Below, piece after piece: positions 42,737-52,407 of a stretch of 52,407 bases of DNA (position 1 is the stretch's first letter; each line of letters starts with the position of its first letter). Origin of the DNA: Mucilaginibacter sp. L3T2-6 (GTDB taxonomy: Bacteria > Bacteroidota > Bacteroidia > Sphingobacteriales > Sphingobacteriaceae); assembly GCF_030519355.1 (NCBI RefSeq), contig NZ_JAUMKC010000032.1:1-52407 (forward strand). Direction: 5' to 3'. The position numbers and the translations under genes were made by a program. The notes under the pieces are model-generated. The model did no database searches. It was not told the origin of the DNA and saw only the letters and a list, made by a program, of their open reading frames with translations.

Positions 42737-45277
42737 TTACTTCTGCTCTTCTTCCTCAGGCTTTTTTGTCTCAGCCTCAGGCTTTCTTGCAATAATTTTT
42801 ATTTCGTTTGCTTCCTTGTCGTAATCCACTTCCATGGTATCGCCTTCGGCAAGCTCGCCTTTCAGTATTTCTTCGGCAATCGGGTCTTCCAGGTATTTCT
42901 GGATGGCACGTTTTAACGGACGTGCGCCAAATTGCGAATCGTAGCCTTTGTCGGCAATAAATTCCTTCGCGGCAAGTGTAAGCTCGATTTTGTAACCAAG
43001 GATATTCACACGGCTGAACAGGAAGCCCAGTTCGATGTCAATGATCTTGAAGATCTCTTCTTTGCCCAGTGAGTTGAACACGATCACGTCATCGATACGG
43101 TTCAAAAACTCGGGAGCGAAAGCGCGTTTCAGGGCATTCTCGATCACACCGCGTGAATGGGCGTCAGCCTGGTCGGCTTTGGCGCTGGTGGTAAAACCAA
43201 CACCCTGGCCGAAGTCTTTCAGCTGGCGTGCCCCAATGTTCGAGGTCATGATGATGATGGTGTTTCTGAAGTCAACCTTGCGGCCCAGTGAGTCAGTCAG
43301 CTGACCTTCATCCAGCACCTGCAGCAGGATGTTGAATACATCCGGGTGTGCTTTTTCAATCTCATCCAGCAGTACTACGGCGTAAGGCTTGCGGCGTACC
43401 TTCTCGGTAAGCTGTCCGCCTTCTTCGTAACCAACGTAGCCCGGAGGCGCTCCCACTAAGCGGGATACGGCGAATTTCTCCATATACTCGCTCATGTCTA
43501 TCTGGATCAGCGCGTCCTCGGTGTCGAACATAAAGCGGGCCAGCTCTTTGGCAAGCTCGGTTTTACCTACACCGGTAGGGCCCAGGAATATAAATGAGCC
43601 GATTGGCTTTTTAGGATCTTTTAAGCCTGCGCGTGTACGTTGTATAGCGCGGGTTAACTTCTTGATGGCATCGTCCTGGCCGATGATCTTGCTGCCTACG
43701 GTTTCTGCCATGTGCAGCAGCTTTTGACTGTCGGCCTGGCCTACACGCTGTACCGGTATGCCGGTCATCATCGAAACGACTTCAGCCACATTATCTTCTG
43801 ATACGGTGTAGCGTTTTGATTTGGTTTCAGCTTCCCAGATAGCCTTGGCCTGTTCCAGCTCTTCCAGTAAATGCTTTTCGGTATCGCGCAGTTTGGCAGC
43901 TTCCTCATATTTCTGGCTGCGTACCACGCGGTTCTTTTCTACCTTAATTTGCTCTATCTTTTGCTCAATATCCAGTATGTTCTGCGGAACATGGATGTTG
44001 GTGAGGTGAACGCGCGAGCCTGACTCATCCAAAGCGTCGATAGCTTTGTCCGGTAAAAAACGGTCGGTAATGTAACGGGTGGTTAAATTAACGCAGGCCG
44101 CAATAGCTTCCGGGGTATAAGTTACACCATGGTGCTCTTCGTATTTTTCTTTGATGCGGTTCAAAATCTCAACAGTTTCGTCAGGAGTGGCAGGTTCTAC
44201 CATTACCTTTTGGAAACGGCGGTCCAAAGCGCCATCCTTCTCGATATACTGGCGGTATTCATCCAAAGTGGTTGCACCGATGCATTGTATTTCGCCGCGG
44301 GCCAACGCCGGCTTAAACATATTCGATGCGTCGAGCGAGCCTGATGCGCCGCCTGCGCCCACAATGGTGTGAATTTCGTCGATAAATAAAATAACGTCTG
44401 GTGATTTTTCCAGTTCGTTCATCACGGCTTTCATGCGCTCCTCAAACTGTCCGCGGTATTTGGTGCCGGCAACCAGCGAGGCTAGGTCAAGCGTAACAAC
44501 GCGTTTATTAAACAAAACGCGCGATACCTTGCGCTGAACGATGCGCAGGGCCAGACCTTCGGCAATGGCTGATTTACCAACGCCAGGCTCGCCAATTAAT
44601 ATAGGGTTGTTCTTTTTACGGCGCGACAGGATCTGCGATACACGCTCAATCTCTTTCTCGCGTCCTACAATTGGGTCAAGGCGGCCGTCTTCAGCTGCCT
44701 TGGTTAAGTCGCGGCCAAAATTGTCGAGCACCGGTGTTTTTGATTTGATGTCCGACACTTTCTTAGGCTGACTGAAGGCTTCTTCTTCTTTAAAGTCGTC
44801 GTCGCCGCCGGTTGGTGAGCCGGGCATCTCGTCAGTCACATCATTTTTATGCGATTCTACCTCGCTTTTAAATATTTCGTAGTTCACATTAAACTGGGTT
44901 AAAATCTGTGAGGCGATATTGTCCTCGTCGCGAAGGATAGAAAGCAGCAAATGCTCTGTGCCTATCACATCGCTTTTAAAAATTTTAGCTTCCAGGTAAG
45001 TAATTTTCAATACTTTTTCGGCTTGCTTGGTAAGCGGTATGCTGCCGATGTGCACATTTGTGCCTATAGTGCCTTTTACCGCGTCTTCAACAGAACGTCG
45101 CAAACGGCCGGTATCCACATTTAACTCTCTTAATAATTTAATCGCAACACCGTCCCCGTCTCTTATCAATCCCAGCAAAAGGTGCTCAGTTCCAATATAA
45201 TCATGCCCCAGGCGCAAGGCCTCTTCTCTGCTATATTGAATAACGTCTTTTACCCGTGGCGAAAATTTAGCTTCCAT
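42737..45277 (-). CDS. clpC: ATP-dependent Clp protease ATP-binding subunit ClpC
   Basis: This 846-aa Hsp100 unfoldase feeds substrates to ClpP. The order is two N-terminal Clp repeats (MEAKFSPRVKDVIQYSREEA; GTEHLLLGLIRD and GTEHLLLSILRD), an acidic linker, AAA-1 with Walker A GEPGVGKSA and Walker B VILFIDEIHT, and a UVR-like middle region (VRSQKYEEAAKLRDTEKHLL). AAA-2 follows with GPTGVGKTEL, VVLLDEIEKAHPDVF and a C-terminal D2 domain, then an acidic tail EETKKPEEEEQK that is longer than usual. ATG 45277 is preferred over an upstream start at 45304: GGAAGGA lies 6 bp before it and ClpC proteins begin with this M-E-A-K-F-S sequence. It is on the minus strand, alone. Confidence 0.96.
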   Translation of the reverse strand: MEAKFSPRVKDVIQYSREEALRLGHDYIGTEHLLLGLIRDGDGVAIKLLRELNVDTGRLRRSVEDAVKGTIGTNVHIGSIPLTKQAEKVLKITYLEAKIFKSDVIGTEHLLLSILRDEDNIASQILTQFNVNYEIFKSEVESHKNDVTDEMPGSPTGGDDDFKEEEAFSQPKKVSDIKSKTPVLDNFGRDLTKAAEDGRLDPIVGREKEIERVSQILSRRKKNNPILIGEPGVGKSAIAEGLALRIVQRKVSRVLFNKRVVTLDLASLVAGTKYRGQFEERMKAVMNELEKSPDVILFIDEIHTIVGAGGASGSLDASNMFKPALARGEIQCIGATTLDEYRQYIEKDGALDRRFQKVMVEPATPDETVEILNRIKEKYEEHHGVTYTPEAIAACVNLTTRYITDRFLPDKAIDALDESGSRVHLTNIHVPQNILDIEQKIEQIKVEKNRVVRSQKYEEAAKLRDTEKHLLEELEQAKAIWEAETKSKRYTVSEDNVAEVVSMMTGIPVQRVGQADSQKLLHMAETVGSKIIGQDDAIKKLTRAIQRTRAGLKDPKKPIGSFIFLGPTGVGKTELAKELARFMFDTEDALIQIDMSEYMEKFAVSRLVGAPPGYVGYEEGGQLTEKVRRKPYAVVLLDEIEKAHPDVFNILLQVLDEGQLTDSLGRKVDFRNTIIIMTSNIGARQLKDFGQGVGFTTSAKADQADAHSRGVIENALKRAFAPEFLNRIDDVIVFNSLGKEEIFKIIDIELGFLFSRVNILGYKIELTLAAKEFIADKGYDSQFGARPLKRAIQKYLEDPIAEEILKGELAEGDTMEVDYDKEANEIKIIARKPEAETKKPEEEEQK

Positions 45278-45861
45278 ATATATCCTTCCGATTTTTATGA
45301 ACATCCTAATGTATCATTTTGTTTCAACAATCCGGACTTGTTCTTTTGCACATATCAACAATATTATTGCCAAGTTTTAGGGTAATGCCCAAAGCAGACA
45401 TTGCTGTGATAATCCCACTTGCGATAACAAAATTATATACGGCAATTTTATAAATAAAATATGCAAACAAAGCAGGTTTTTACAAAAAAACGTGCATTTA
45501 TACATTTTTTGACATGATTATTCCTGTTTGGTTTATTATGTATACGTTCGTCGGTTTACTAAGGTGACATCAATCCGCCAAATAATATGAAAATATGACA
45601 GTATGGCGGGTACTGATGACTGATGTGCAAATGCGTGAATGGGAAATGTTGGCGGGGTAAAAATGCATGACGGGCTGATGGGTATTACCGGTCGCTGGCG
45701 TATGCAACCCAGTTATGGTATTGACCAGGTTCAACACGCTGAAAGGTTGCAGATGTCAGCCAGGGCATCGCCCCTGCGTTATGCGCCATTCGCCCTGTGT
45801 TTGTATCATGCAAATCTACCTCCTATTCTAACCCCAATTTCTTACCTTTAACCACCAAACC
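45278..45861. other. divergent intergenic region between clpC and the AraC gene
   Basis: The clpC Shine-Dalgarno sequence (GGAAGGA on the minus strand, about 45284-45290) lies here. TAATTTTG on the minus strand (45435-45428) matches TAnnTTTG about 150 bp before clpC, but without a well-placed -33 box. A 70-codon frame at 45639 has no recognisable product and is not reported as a gene. Confidence 0.45.
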
Positions 45862-46674
45862 ATGCGCTACAAAGAATACCCTGCATCCGCTGCTTTAAAA
45901 AGTTACGTGCAATGCTATTTCACCTGCGAAACAGATTGCGCCGTAACTACGGTGGACAGCGTGTATGCATCCGGATTTGCAGAGATCATGTTTAACCTCG
46001 GCGATAGTCCGCAAACACTTATTAACGCCGGTCAGTCCGCCCGGCCACGTGCGCAGCTTTGGGGACAAACCATCCGGCCATTTACTTTCACCTCATCCGG
46101 CAAACATGCCATGCTGGGTGTGCGCTTTTATCCGCATACCGCCGCTTGCTTTTTTGATGAACCGGTGGATACGTTTAACAACCAGGTGGTTGATTATGTA
46201 GATGTGGCTGGTTCAGATGGCCGCGAACTATATACCCGGTTACTGGAAAATATTCCGGTTACTGGAAAAATTAATCTGCTGGAAGATTTTTTGCTTGCGC
46301 GATTGCAGCGTTTCGGGCATCGTTTTGCTAAGCTTAAGCTGATGAATGCCATTGTTAGAGAGCTCAATAACGATGATTTTTTCAGGAACATCAATACCAT
46401 TTCCGCGCGCTATGGCATGACGCCGCGTTACCTGCAGCGGCTGTTTTTGAGCTATTCGGGTATTAGTCCCCATCTGTTTAGCAAGATAGCGCGTTTTCAA
46501 AAAAGCCTGCAATTGATAGCCAAAGACGAATTGCCGCTTACAACCGTCGCCCACCAATGCGGTTATTACGACCAATCGCATTTCATTAAGGATTTTAAAA
46601 ACTTCACCGGCCTGCCGCCATCCCGTTTCCGGGCCGAAAGCTCCAGCGAACTGTCCGTTTCGCTTGCCGGCTAG
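45862..46674 (+). CDS. AraC-family transcriptional regulator (DUF6597-like N-terminus)
   Basis: This 270-aa protein has an N-terminal beta-rich domain of the DUF6597-like type (MRYKEYPASAALKSYVQCYF, AEIMFNLGD, GVRFYPHTAACFF) and a C-terminal double helix-turn-helix of the AraC/XylS family. The first helix-turn-helix contains NINTISARYGMTPRYLQRLF (about 178-197). The second contains LTTVAHQCGYYDQSHFIKDF (about 228-247), followed by the usual TGLPPSRFR. The N-terminal domain likely senses a small molecule, which cannot be assigned. The next gene is a secreted NTF2-like protein on the same strand. Confidence 0.92.
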   Translation: MRYKEYPASAALKSYVQCYFTCETDCAVTTVDSVYASGFAEIMFNLGDSPQTLINAGQSARPRAQLWGQTIRPFTFTSSGKHAMLGVRFYPHTAACFFDEPVDTFNNQVVDYVDVAGSDGRELYTRLLENIPVTGKINLLEDFLLARLQRFGHRFAKLKLMNAIVRELNNDDFFRNINTISARYGMTPRYLQRLFLSYSGISPHLFSKIARFQKSLQLIAKDELPLTTVAHQCGYYDQSHFIKDFKNFTGLPPSRFRAESSSELSVSLAG

Positions 46675-46748
46675 TTTGTTCGCATTTTTACAATTTGTGC
46701 TTTTTTATGGCCGGTAGCTTTGCCACATATATTAATTATCAAAGCATC

Positions 46749-47210
46749 ATGAAAAGGAACATTATTATTTTATCGGCTTGTCTTGCCGTTTTATTTATTG
46801 CTGGTAACTGCTTCGCGCAAAGCCCGGGCGCAATCAAACGGTACATCGCCAAAACCAACGCCCGGTATTTCGGCCTTTTTTCAAAAAAAGACCTGTCGAT
46901 TGTAAATCTTTATACAGATGATGGCTGCCTGATGCCGCCAAATGCTCCGGCTATCCGGGGCAAAGCGGCCCTGACCAAAGATTTTAAGGATACCTACGAC
47001 GCCGGCCACATCAGAGGCGTTAAATTCACCACCCAAAACATCTATGGCGAGGGTAATAGCTACATCACTGAGGAAGGAACATGGCAGGTTTTCGATAGCT
47101 CCGGCAAACCGATTGATAGCGGCAAATACCTGAAGCTTTGGAAGAAAACCGCCGCCGGGTGGAAAATTTTCAGGGATGTGTTTAATAGTGATGGGAGAGG
47201 GAAGTCCTGA
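46749..47210 (+). CDS. secreted NTF2/SnoaL-like (DUF4440-type) protein
   Basis: From ATG 46749 the protein is 153 aa, with a signal peptide (MKRNIIILSACLAVLFIAGN, ending C-F-A-Q). The frame is open upstream to 46695, but the 18 extra residues would precede the signal peptide, so the internal ATG is chosen. The mature part has the DUF4440/SnoaL-like cone: YIAKTNARYFGLFSKKDLSI, then NLYTDDGCLMPPNAPAIRGK, followed by strands (EEGTWQVFDSSGKPIDSGKY, LKLWKKTAAGWKIFRDVFNS). It is probably periplasmic and may bind or modify a small ligand. It lies 74 bp after the AraC gene. Confidence 0.85.
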   Translation: MKRNIIILSACLAVLFIAGNCFAQSPGAIKRYIAKTNARYFGLFSKKDLSIVNLYTDDGCLMPPNAPAIRGKAALTKDFKDTYDAGHIRGVKFTTQNIYGEGNSYITEEGTWQVFDSSGKPIDSGKYLKLWKKTAAGWKIFRDVFNSDGRGKS

Positions 47211-47217
47211 CTTGCAG

Positions 47218-47772
47218 CTATATCTGCCTGATTACTTTGGCCGGTACGCCGCCAACTACAGTATTGTCAGGAACATCCTTGCTGACGACTGCGCCGGCCG
47301 CCACTACGGCATTTTCGCCTACGGTTACGCCGGGCAGAATGGTGGCGCCGGCCCCGATCCAGGCTTTGCGTTTGATGAGGATGGGCTTGCAGATCAATGA
47401 GCGCCTGTCGGCAGGATCAAGCGGGTGGTTTTCTGTTATCAGATTGGCCTTCGGGCCTATCAACACATCTTCTTCCAGCGTAATTCCGCCCATGTCGAGA
47501 AATGAGCAGGCATGGTTGATAAACACACCCTTACCCATCCGGATAAACCGGCCAAAATTGGTATAGAACGGCGCAAAAACCGTTACGCTTTCGTCAATTG
47601 GTGCGACGGTAATGTCGCTCAGTCGCTGCCTGACCAGGGCGGTATCTGTCGAATTATTGAGGGCAGGTATCAGGGCAAGCGTACGGTTAACGATCTCGCT
47701 TACATGATGAAACTCGGGGTCGTCCAGGCTGATGATTTCACCAGCTTTCATCCTTTCGAAGATATCTGTCAT
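47218..47772 (-). CDS. sugar O-acetyltransferase (hexapeptide repeat, maltose/galactoside type)
   Basis: This 184-aa left-handed beta-helix enzyme transfers acetyl from acetyl-CoA to a sugar or related acceptor. It shows the LbH_MAT pattern: an N-terminal helical part (MTDIFERMKAGEIISLDDPE), FYTNFGRFIRMGKGVFINHA, FLDMGGITLEEDVLIGPKA, the catalytic-His loop LITENHPLD, and regular hexapeptide repeats GAGATILPGVTVGENAVVAA followed by VVGGVPAKVIRQI. Length is usual for maltose acetyltransferase-like proteins. The acceptor is unknown. It converges closely with the NTF2-like gene (7 bp between stops). Confidence 0.92.
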   Translation of the reverse strand: MTDIFERMKAGEIISLDDPEFHHVSEIVNRTLALIPALNNSTDTALVRQRLSDITVAPIDESVTVFAPFYTNFGRFIRMGKGVFINHACSFLDMGGITLEEDVLIGPKANLITENHPLDPADRRSLICKPILIKRKAWIGAGATILPGVTVGENAVVAAGAVVSKDVPDNTVVGGVPAKVIRQI

Positions 47773-47823
47773 ATTACGAATTTACTCCAGTGTTTGGCTT
47801 TAAGCTAAATAGTAGGAGGTATA

Positions 47824-49407
47824 TCAGCTTCTCCTCAGTCTTTCCTCTTCCAGATCAATCTGGTAAAGCTGCTCGCGGATCATCTCCTCGCTGATATCAG
47901 GATCCTTGTTCATCTCGGTTAAAAAACGGCGCTGGCTTTCCAGCAATTCAAAAAAAACGGCTTTTTTCTTTTCGCCCATCAGGCTGCCCTCTGCAGCGCG
48001 CTGGCGCTGCTCCCATAGTTTTAGCAGGCTTTGCATACCCGCATGGTCGTTCAGCTCTTTTTCGAACTTGATGGTAAGGAACTCATGTACATGCCGTTTC
48101 AGGCCATGTTTCATATTCCTCCGGGCTATTTTTTCCTTCTCGTCATTGGTCAGATTATCAAACGCATGCGATTTCTTTATCACCCAGGGCAGGGTTAATC
48201 CCTGTATCACCAGCGTAAGCAATATAGCCACAAAAGTGACGAACAGAATTAAGTTTCGCTGCGGAAATTCCGTCCCGTTATCCAGCACCATAGGGATGGA
48301 TAAAGCTGCCGCAAGCGATACCACGCCCCGCATGCCTGACCAGCCCAACGTCAGCGGTATGAGCCACACCCTGGCGGCTGAACCTGCCCTTGGCACCACA
48401 CCCGGCCTGAAGATATAGGTGGCCAGCATCGCAGCGTATGCGCTGATCATCCTGGCGGCAATGAGGACTCCCGTTACCAGCAGGCCATAGTTTATAGCGG
48501 TGCTAACCGGGATACCCTTGGCATGCAGGCCCTCCACAATTTCAGGAAGATCCAGGCCGATAATTAAAAAGATGATGCCGTTCAGTATAAAAACGAAGCT
48601 TTCCCAAACGCTGAAACCCTGGACACGGCTGGCACTGTTTAAAAACACCAGCCGCCTGGCCGACATGAATAATCCGCCGGCCACTACTGCCAGTACGCCG
48701 GAGCAGTGGAGCTCCTCGGCCACCCAATACATAAAATATGGTTCGATGAGGGTAAGTGCTACGTCAGCAGAGGCATCTGTAGGCAGCCGTTTATGCGCCT
48801 GCACAAAAATCCAGCCCAGCAGCAGGCCAATGCCGGTCCCGCCAATTACTATCCACAAAAAACTAAGCGCAGCCTGGTGCCATATAAACTGGCCTGTGCC
48901 GACCGCCACTAAAGCAAAACGGAAAATAATAAGGGCTGATGCATCATTAAGCAAGCTTTCCCCTTCCAGAATTGCCGATGTAGCCTTTGGAATTTTAACA
49001 AAACCGGTAATAGCTGCGGTGCTCACTGCATCGGGCGGGGCAACAATGCCGCCCAGCAAAAACCCTAAGGCAATTGAAAACCCGGGTATGTAATGGTTGG
49101 CGATAATTGCCACCGACAAAGCCGTAAAAAATACCACCAGGAAAGCAAAGCTGCCGATAATACGCCACCACTTTTTCATCTCCTTAAACGAGATGCTCCA
49201 CGATGCATCGAACAGCAGCGGCGGCAGGAAAATGAAAAATATAAGGTCGGGATTGATTCTTACAATGGGTAATCCCGGTATAAAACTAATAATTAAGCCC
49301 GCAACCACCAGCAAAATAGGATAGGCGATCCGGAGTTTGGCCGCCCACATTTCCAGCAGTACAACGGCTGCAACCATGGCAAGTAAAAAGGGCAGGATTG
49401 TGTGCAT
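47824..49407 (-). CDS. CPA1-family Na+/H+ antiporter
   Basis: This 527-aa inner-membrane protein has about twelve helices. It carries the family marks FLPPLLFDASWSISFKEMKK (about 57-76), GGIVAPPDAVSTAAI (about 118) and EGESLLNDASALIIFRFAL (about 148), where the Asn-Asp pair is the ion-binding site of electroneutral CPA1 exchangers. A long hydrophilic C-terminus of about 110 residues (from DNLTNDEKEKIARRNMKHGL) is rich in charged residues and likely helical. It exports Na+ (or K+) in exchange for protons. Confidence 0.92.
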   Translation of the reverse strand: MHTILPFLLAMVAAVVLLEMWAAKLRIAYPILLVVAGLIISFIPGLPIVRINPDLIFFIFLPPLLFDASWSISFKEMKKWWRIIGSFAFLVVFFTALSVAIIANHYIPGFSIALGFLLGGIVAPPDAVSTAAITGFVKIPKATSAILEGESLLNDASALIIFRFALVAVGTGQFIWHQAALSFLWIVIGGTGIGLLLGWIFVQAHKRLPTDASADVALTLIEPYFMYWVAEELHCSGVLAVVAGGLFMSARRLVFLNSASRVQGFSVWESFVFILNGIIFLIIGLDLPEIVEGLHAKGIPVSTAINYGLLVTGVLIAARMISAYAAMLATYIFRPGVVPRAGSAARVWLIPLTLGWSGMRGVVSLAAALSIPMVLDNGTEFPQRNLILFVTFVAILLTLVIQGLTLPWVIKKSHAFDNLTNDEKEKIARRNMKHGLKRHVHEFLTIKFEKELNDHAGMQSLLKLWEQRQRAAEGSLMGEKKKAVFFELLESQRRFLTEMNKDPDISEEMIREQLYQIDLEEERLRRS

Positions 49408-49684
49408 AGGGCGTTAATTCATAGATAACCGTGCCCCTAAAATAGATAAGTTATCAGAATTTTCTACCACTACCTGCTTGTTTTGCGAATTTCGTAATCG
49501 GTCAACCGAATAAAAATGTTTTAAGGCACCTTACAAAGCCGGAAGGCCTTGAATATCTAAAGTTCGGCCGAAATTCCGACAACTTAATACCCCCATCCAA
49601 CTTAATCAACTCAAATTACTAATTTAGCCCGCAGGAATAAGTGCAGCCTAATTCACTAATCCAACAACTCACTAATTACAAGGC

Positions 49685-51367
<1,683 letters not shown>

Positions 51368-51380
51368 ACTGTTCGCTGAG

Positions 51381-51422
51381 GATTTGATAACTTTTAGAAG
51401 AGTTGTCAAATCTTTAAGTTTT
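51381..51422 (+). terminator. probable ettA terminator
   Basis: GATTTGATAACT (51381-51392) pairs with AGTTGTCAAATC (51401-51412) with one mismatch, followed by TTTAAGTTTT. Confidence 0.6.
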
Positions 51423-51578
51423 ATATCGGGACTATTGGCGATGGTACCACGCCAATGGTGGGTCTTAGGTGGGGTATGTGTTTAATTTAGGCAGGAGGAA
51501 GTAAACGAAAATTGAGCATATATGCGTCAAATAAAATAAGTCAACCTATATATTGCGCCATATAAATGTTTAAATAAA

Positions 51579-52039
51579 ATGGCAAATACCTACACCCAAA
51601 TTCACATTCAATGTGTTATGGCGGTTAAATACCGAGCGTCCTTAATTCAACCGGATTGGAAAGAACAATTACAAAAATATATTACGGGCATCATTCAAAA
51701 TTACGGACATAAAATGCTGGCGATAAATAATATGCCCGACCATTTACACATGTTTTTCGGATTCCGGCCAAACCAATCCCTGGCAGATTTAATACGTATT
51801 GTAAAAAGTGAATCGACAAAATGGATAAACGACAAGCAATTTACACCGGCCGTTTTTAATTGCAGGAGGGATATGGCGCATTTTCATATTCGCGGTCGCA
51901 TGTACAAAAGGTAGTTGAATATGTGATGAACCAGGAAGAACATCATCGCCATAAAACGTTCATGGAAGAGTACGAGCAGTTTTTGAAGCAATTTGAAATT
52001 GAATACGACGAGCGATACATTTTCAAATTGCCGGAATAG
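51579..52039 (+). pseudogene. frameshifted REP-associated tyrosine transposase (IS200/IS605-like, Y1)
   Basis: The first frame (51579-51914) begins MANTYTQIHIQCVMAVKYRA and contains MPDHLHMFFGF with the His-x-His (HUH) metal site near residue 50. It then diverges after FTPAVFN. Reading on in another frame from about 51862 gives QEGYGAFSYSRSHV, then QKVVEYVMNQEEHHRHKTFM and EEYEQFLKQFEIEYDERYIF, ending at TAG 52037-52039. That is the normal C-terminal part of these proteins and carries the nucleophilic Tyr. The simplest explanation is loss of one G where family members have TGG-CAG (W-Q) and here TGCAG is seen. As written, the protein lacks the catalytic Tyr and is probably inactive. Palindromic repeats of REP type lie immediately downstream. 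Confidence 0.85.
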
Positions 52040-52105
52040 CGATTAAAAAAACCATGATTTGTTAGGTCTCGCCCCTATGGGGCGTATATGTTTTTCGTTT
52101 CTTTT

Positions 52106-52205
52106 CTACCAATATTTGGCTCCTAACGGAGCCGCCTGTATGGCAACCAATGCATGGCGGCATGTGATTACATTTCCCGGCCCCATCGGGGCCTAATATT
52201 GGTAG
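52106..52205. repeat. REP-like palindromic element beside the transposase remnant
   Basis: CTACCAATATT (52106-52116) and its inverse AATATTGGTAG (52195-52205) enclose GGCTCCTAACGGAGCC and GGCCCCATCGGGGCC, both self-complementary. A truncated further copy starts at 52381 (CTACCAATATT, then GGGCTCCTAACGGAGC) and runs off the window. Each copy is preceded by a GCCCCTATGGGGC-like hairpin (about 52067 and 52345), giving a direct-repeat spacing of about 275 bp. The CTACCAATATT head also occurs in each unit of the tandem array at 37681-38730. Confidence 0.85.
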
Positions 52206-52380
52206 AAAACAAACAAAATAGGACGAGCGTGCCATAGGTACGCCACCTATACGCCGTGTAATCAGGCAAATAACTGATTGGGGTAAGGCATGCTCTCAAA
52301 TTGCCGGAATAGCAAATTACAACGGACATAATTTGTGAGGTTGCGGCCCTACGGGGCGAGAATATATTATACTATTTTTT

Positions 52381-52407
52381 CTACCAATATTGGGCTCCTA
52401 ACGGAGC
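52381..52407. repeat. truncated REP-like element at the window end
   Basis: The sequence starts CTACCAATATTGGGCTCCTA, the same head and first hairpin as at 52106, and is cut by the window edge. Confidence 0.75.

Noticed and set aside
45278..45304. A start for ClpC nine codons upstream
   Set aside because: GGAAGGA is placed correctly only for ATG 45277, and the family begins with M-E-A-K-F-S.
45639..45851. A 70-codon plus-strand frame before the AraC gene
   Set aside because: No domain, no ribosome site and no supporting context.

Overview
The window looks like chromosome from a Bacteroidota bacterium, most likely family Sphingobacteriaceae (Mucilaginibacter/Pedobacter-like). This is inferred from the Bacteroidota promoter motif TAnnTTTG before several genes, weak Shine-Dalgarno signals, paired DUF5977/DUF6443 RHS-type proteins, a type II-C CRISPR-Cas system with a 46-bp repeat, bacterial myo-inositol oxygenase, and many intergenic palindromic repeats. 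No rRNA or tRNA gene was recognised.

Layout. 1-2.2 kb: decayed C-terminal end of a TaqI/Eco57I-like restriction-modification protein, overlapping a RecF/SMC-like ATPase (defence remnant). 2.4-10.7 kb: exopolysaccharide locus with a GH5 glycanase, sensor histidine kinase, BcsB-like periplasmic subunit, processive family-2 glycosyltransferase with an MshEN-like N-terminus, and a polytopic membrane protein overlapping it by 4 bp. 11-19.4 kb: secreted RHS-type system made of a large YD-repeat protein interrupted by an in-frame TGA, an RHS-core protein with a variable C-terminal (toxin-like) domain, and a probable immunity gene 1 bp downstream. 19.5-22.5 kb (minus): five-gene operon of YceI, tautomerase, SDR, NTF2-like protein and nitronate monooxygenase. 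It is preceded by two TGTGA-N6-TCAC(A/T) palindromes, and a Crp/Fnr regulator gene lies at 23.0-23.6 kb. 24.2-25.1 kb: myo-inositol oxygenase, whose 3' end is copied into a four-unit tandem repeat.

26.2-33.5 kb: complete type II-C CRISPR-Cas locus with 21 repeats and 20 spacers, cas2 and cas1 on the minus strand, a tracrRNA on the minus strand with a good promoter, and cas9 (1245 aa) divergent on the plus strand. The first two repeats carry the same 1-nt insertion. The last repeat can fold with an inverted 13-bp copy just downstream. A non-coding stretch of repeated structured modules follows cas9 (33.6-34.2 kb).

34.4-52.4 kb: mainly housekeeping and accessory genes. These are acyl-ACP desaturase, MscS channel, aldo/keto reductase, an ArsR plus SRPBCC pair, a DUF1801 protein, ClpC, an AraC regulator, an NTF2-like secreted protein, a hexapeptide acetyltransferase, a CPA1 Na+/H+ antiporter and the ABC-F protein EttA. 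A five-unit tandem array of about 231 bp (37.7-38.7 kb) shares its CTACCAATATT inverted-repeat head with repeats beside a frameshifted REP-associated (IS200-like) transposase at 51.6-52.0 kb.

All product calls come from reading the translations and motifs. No database search was run.
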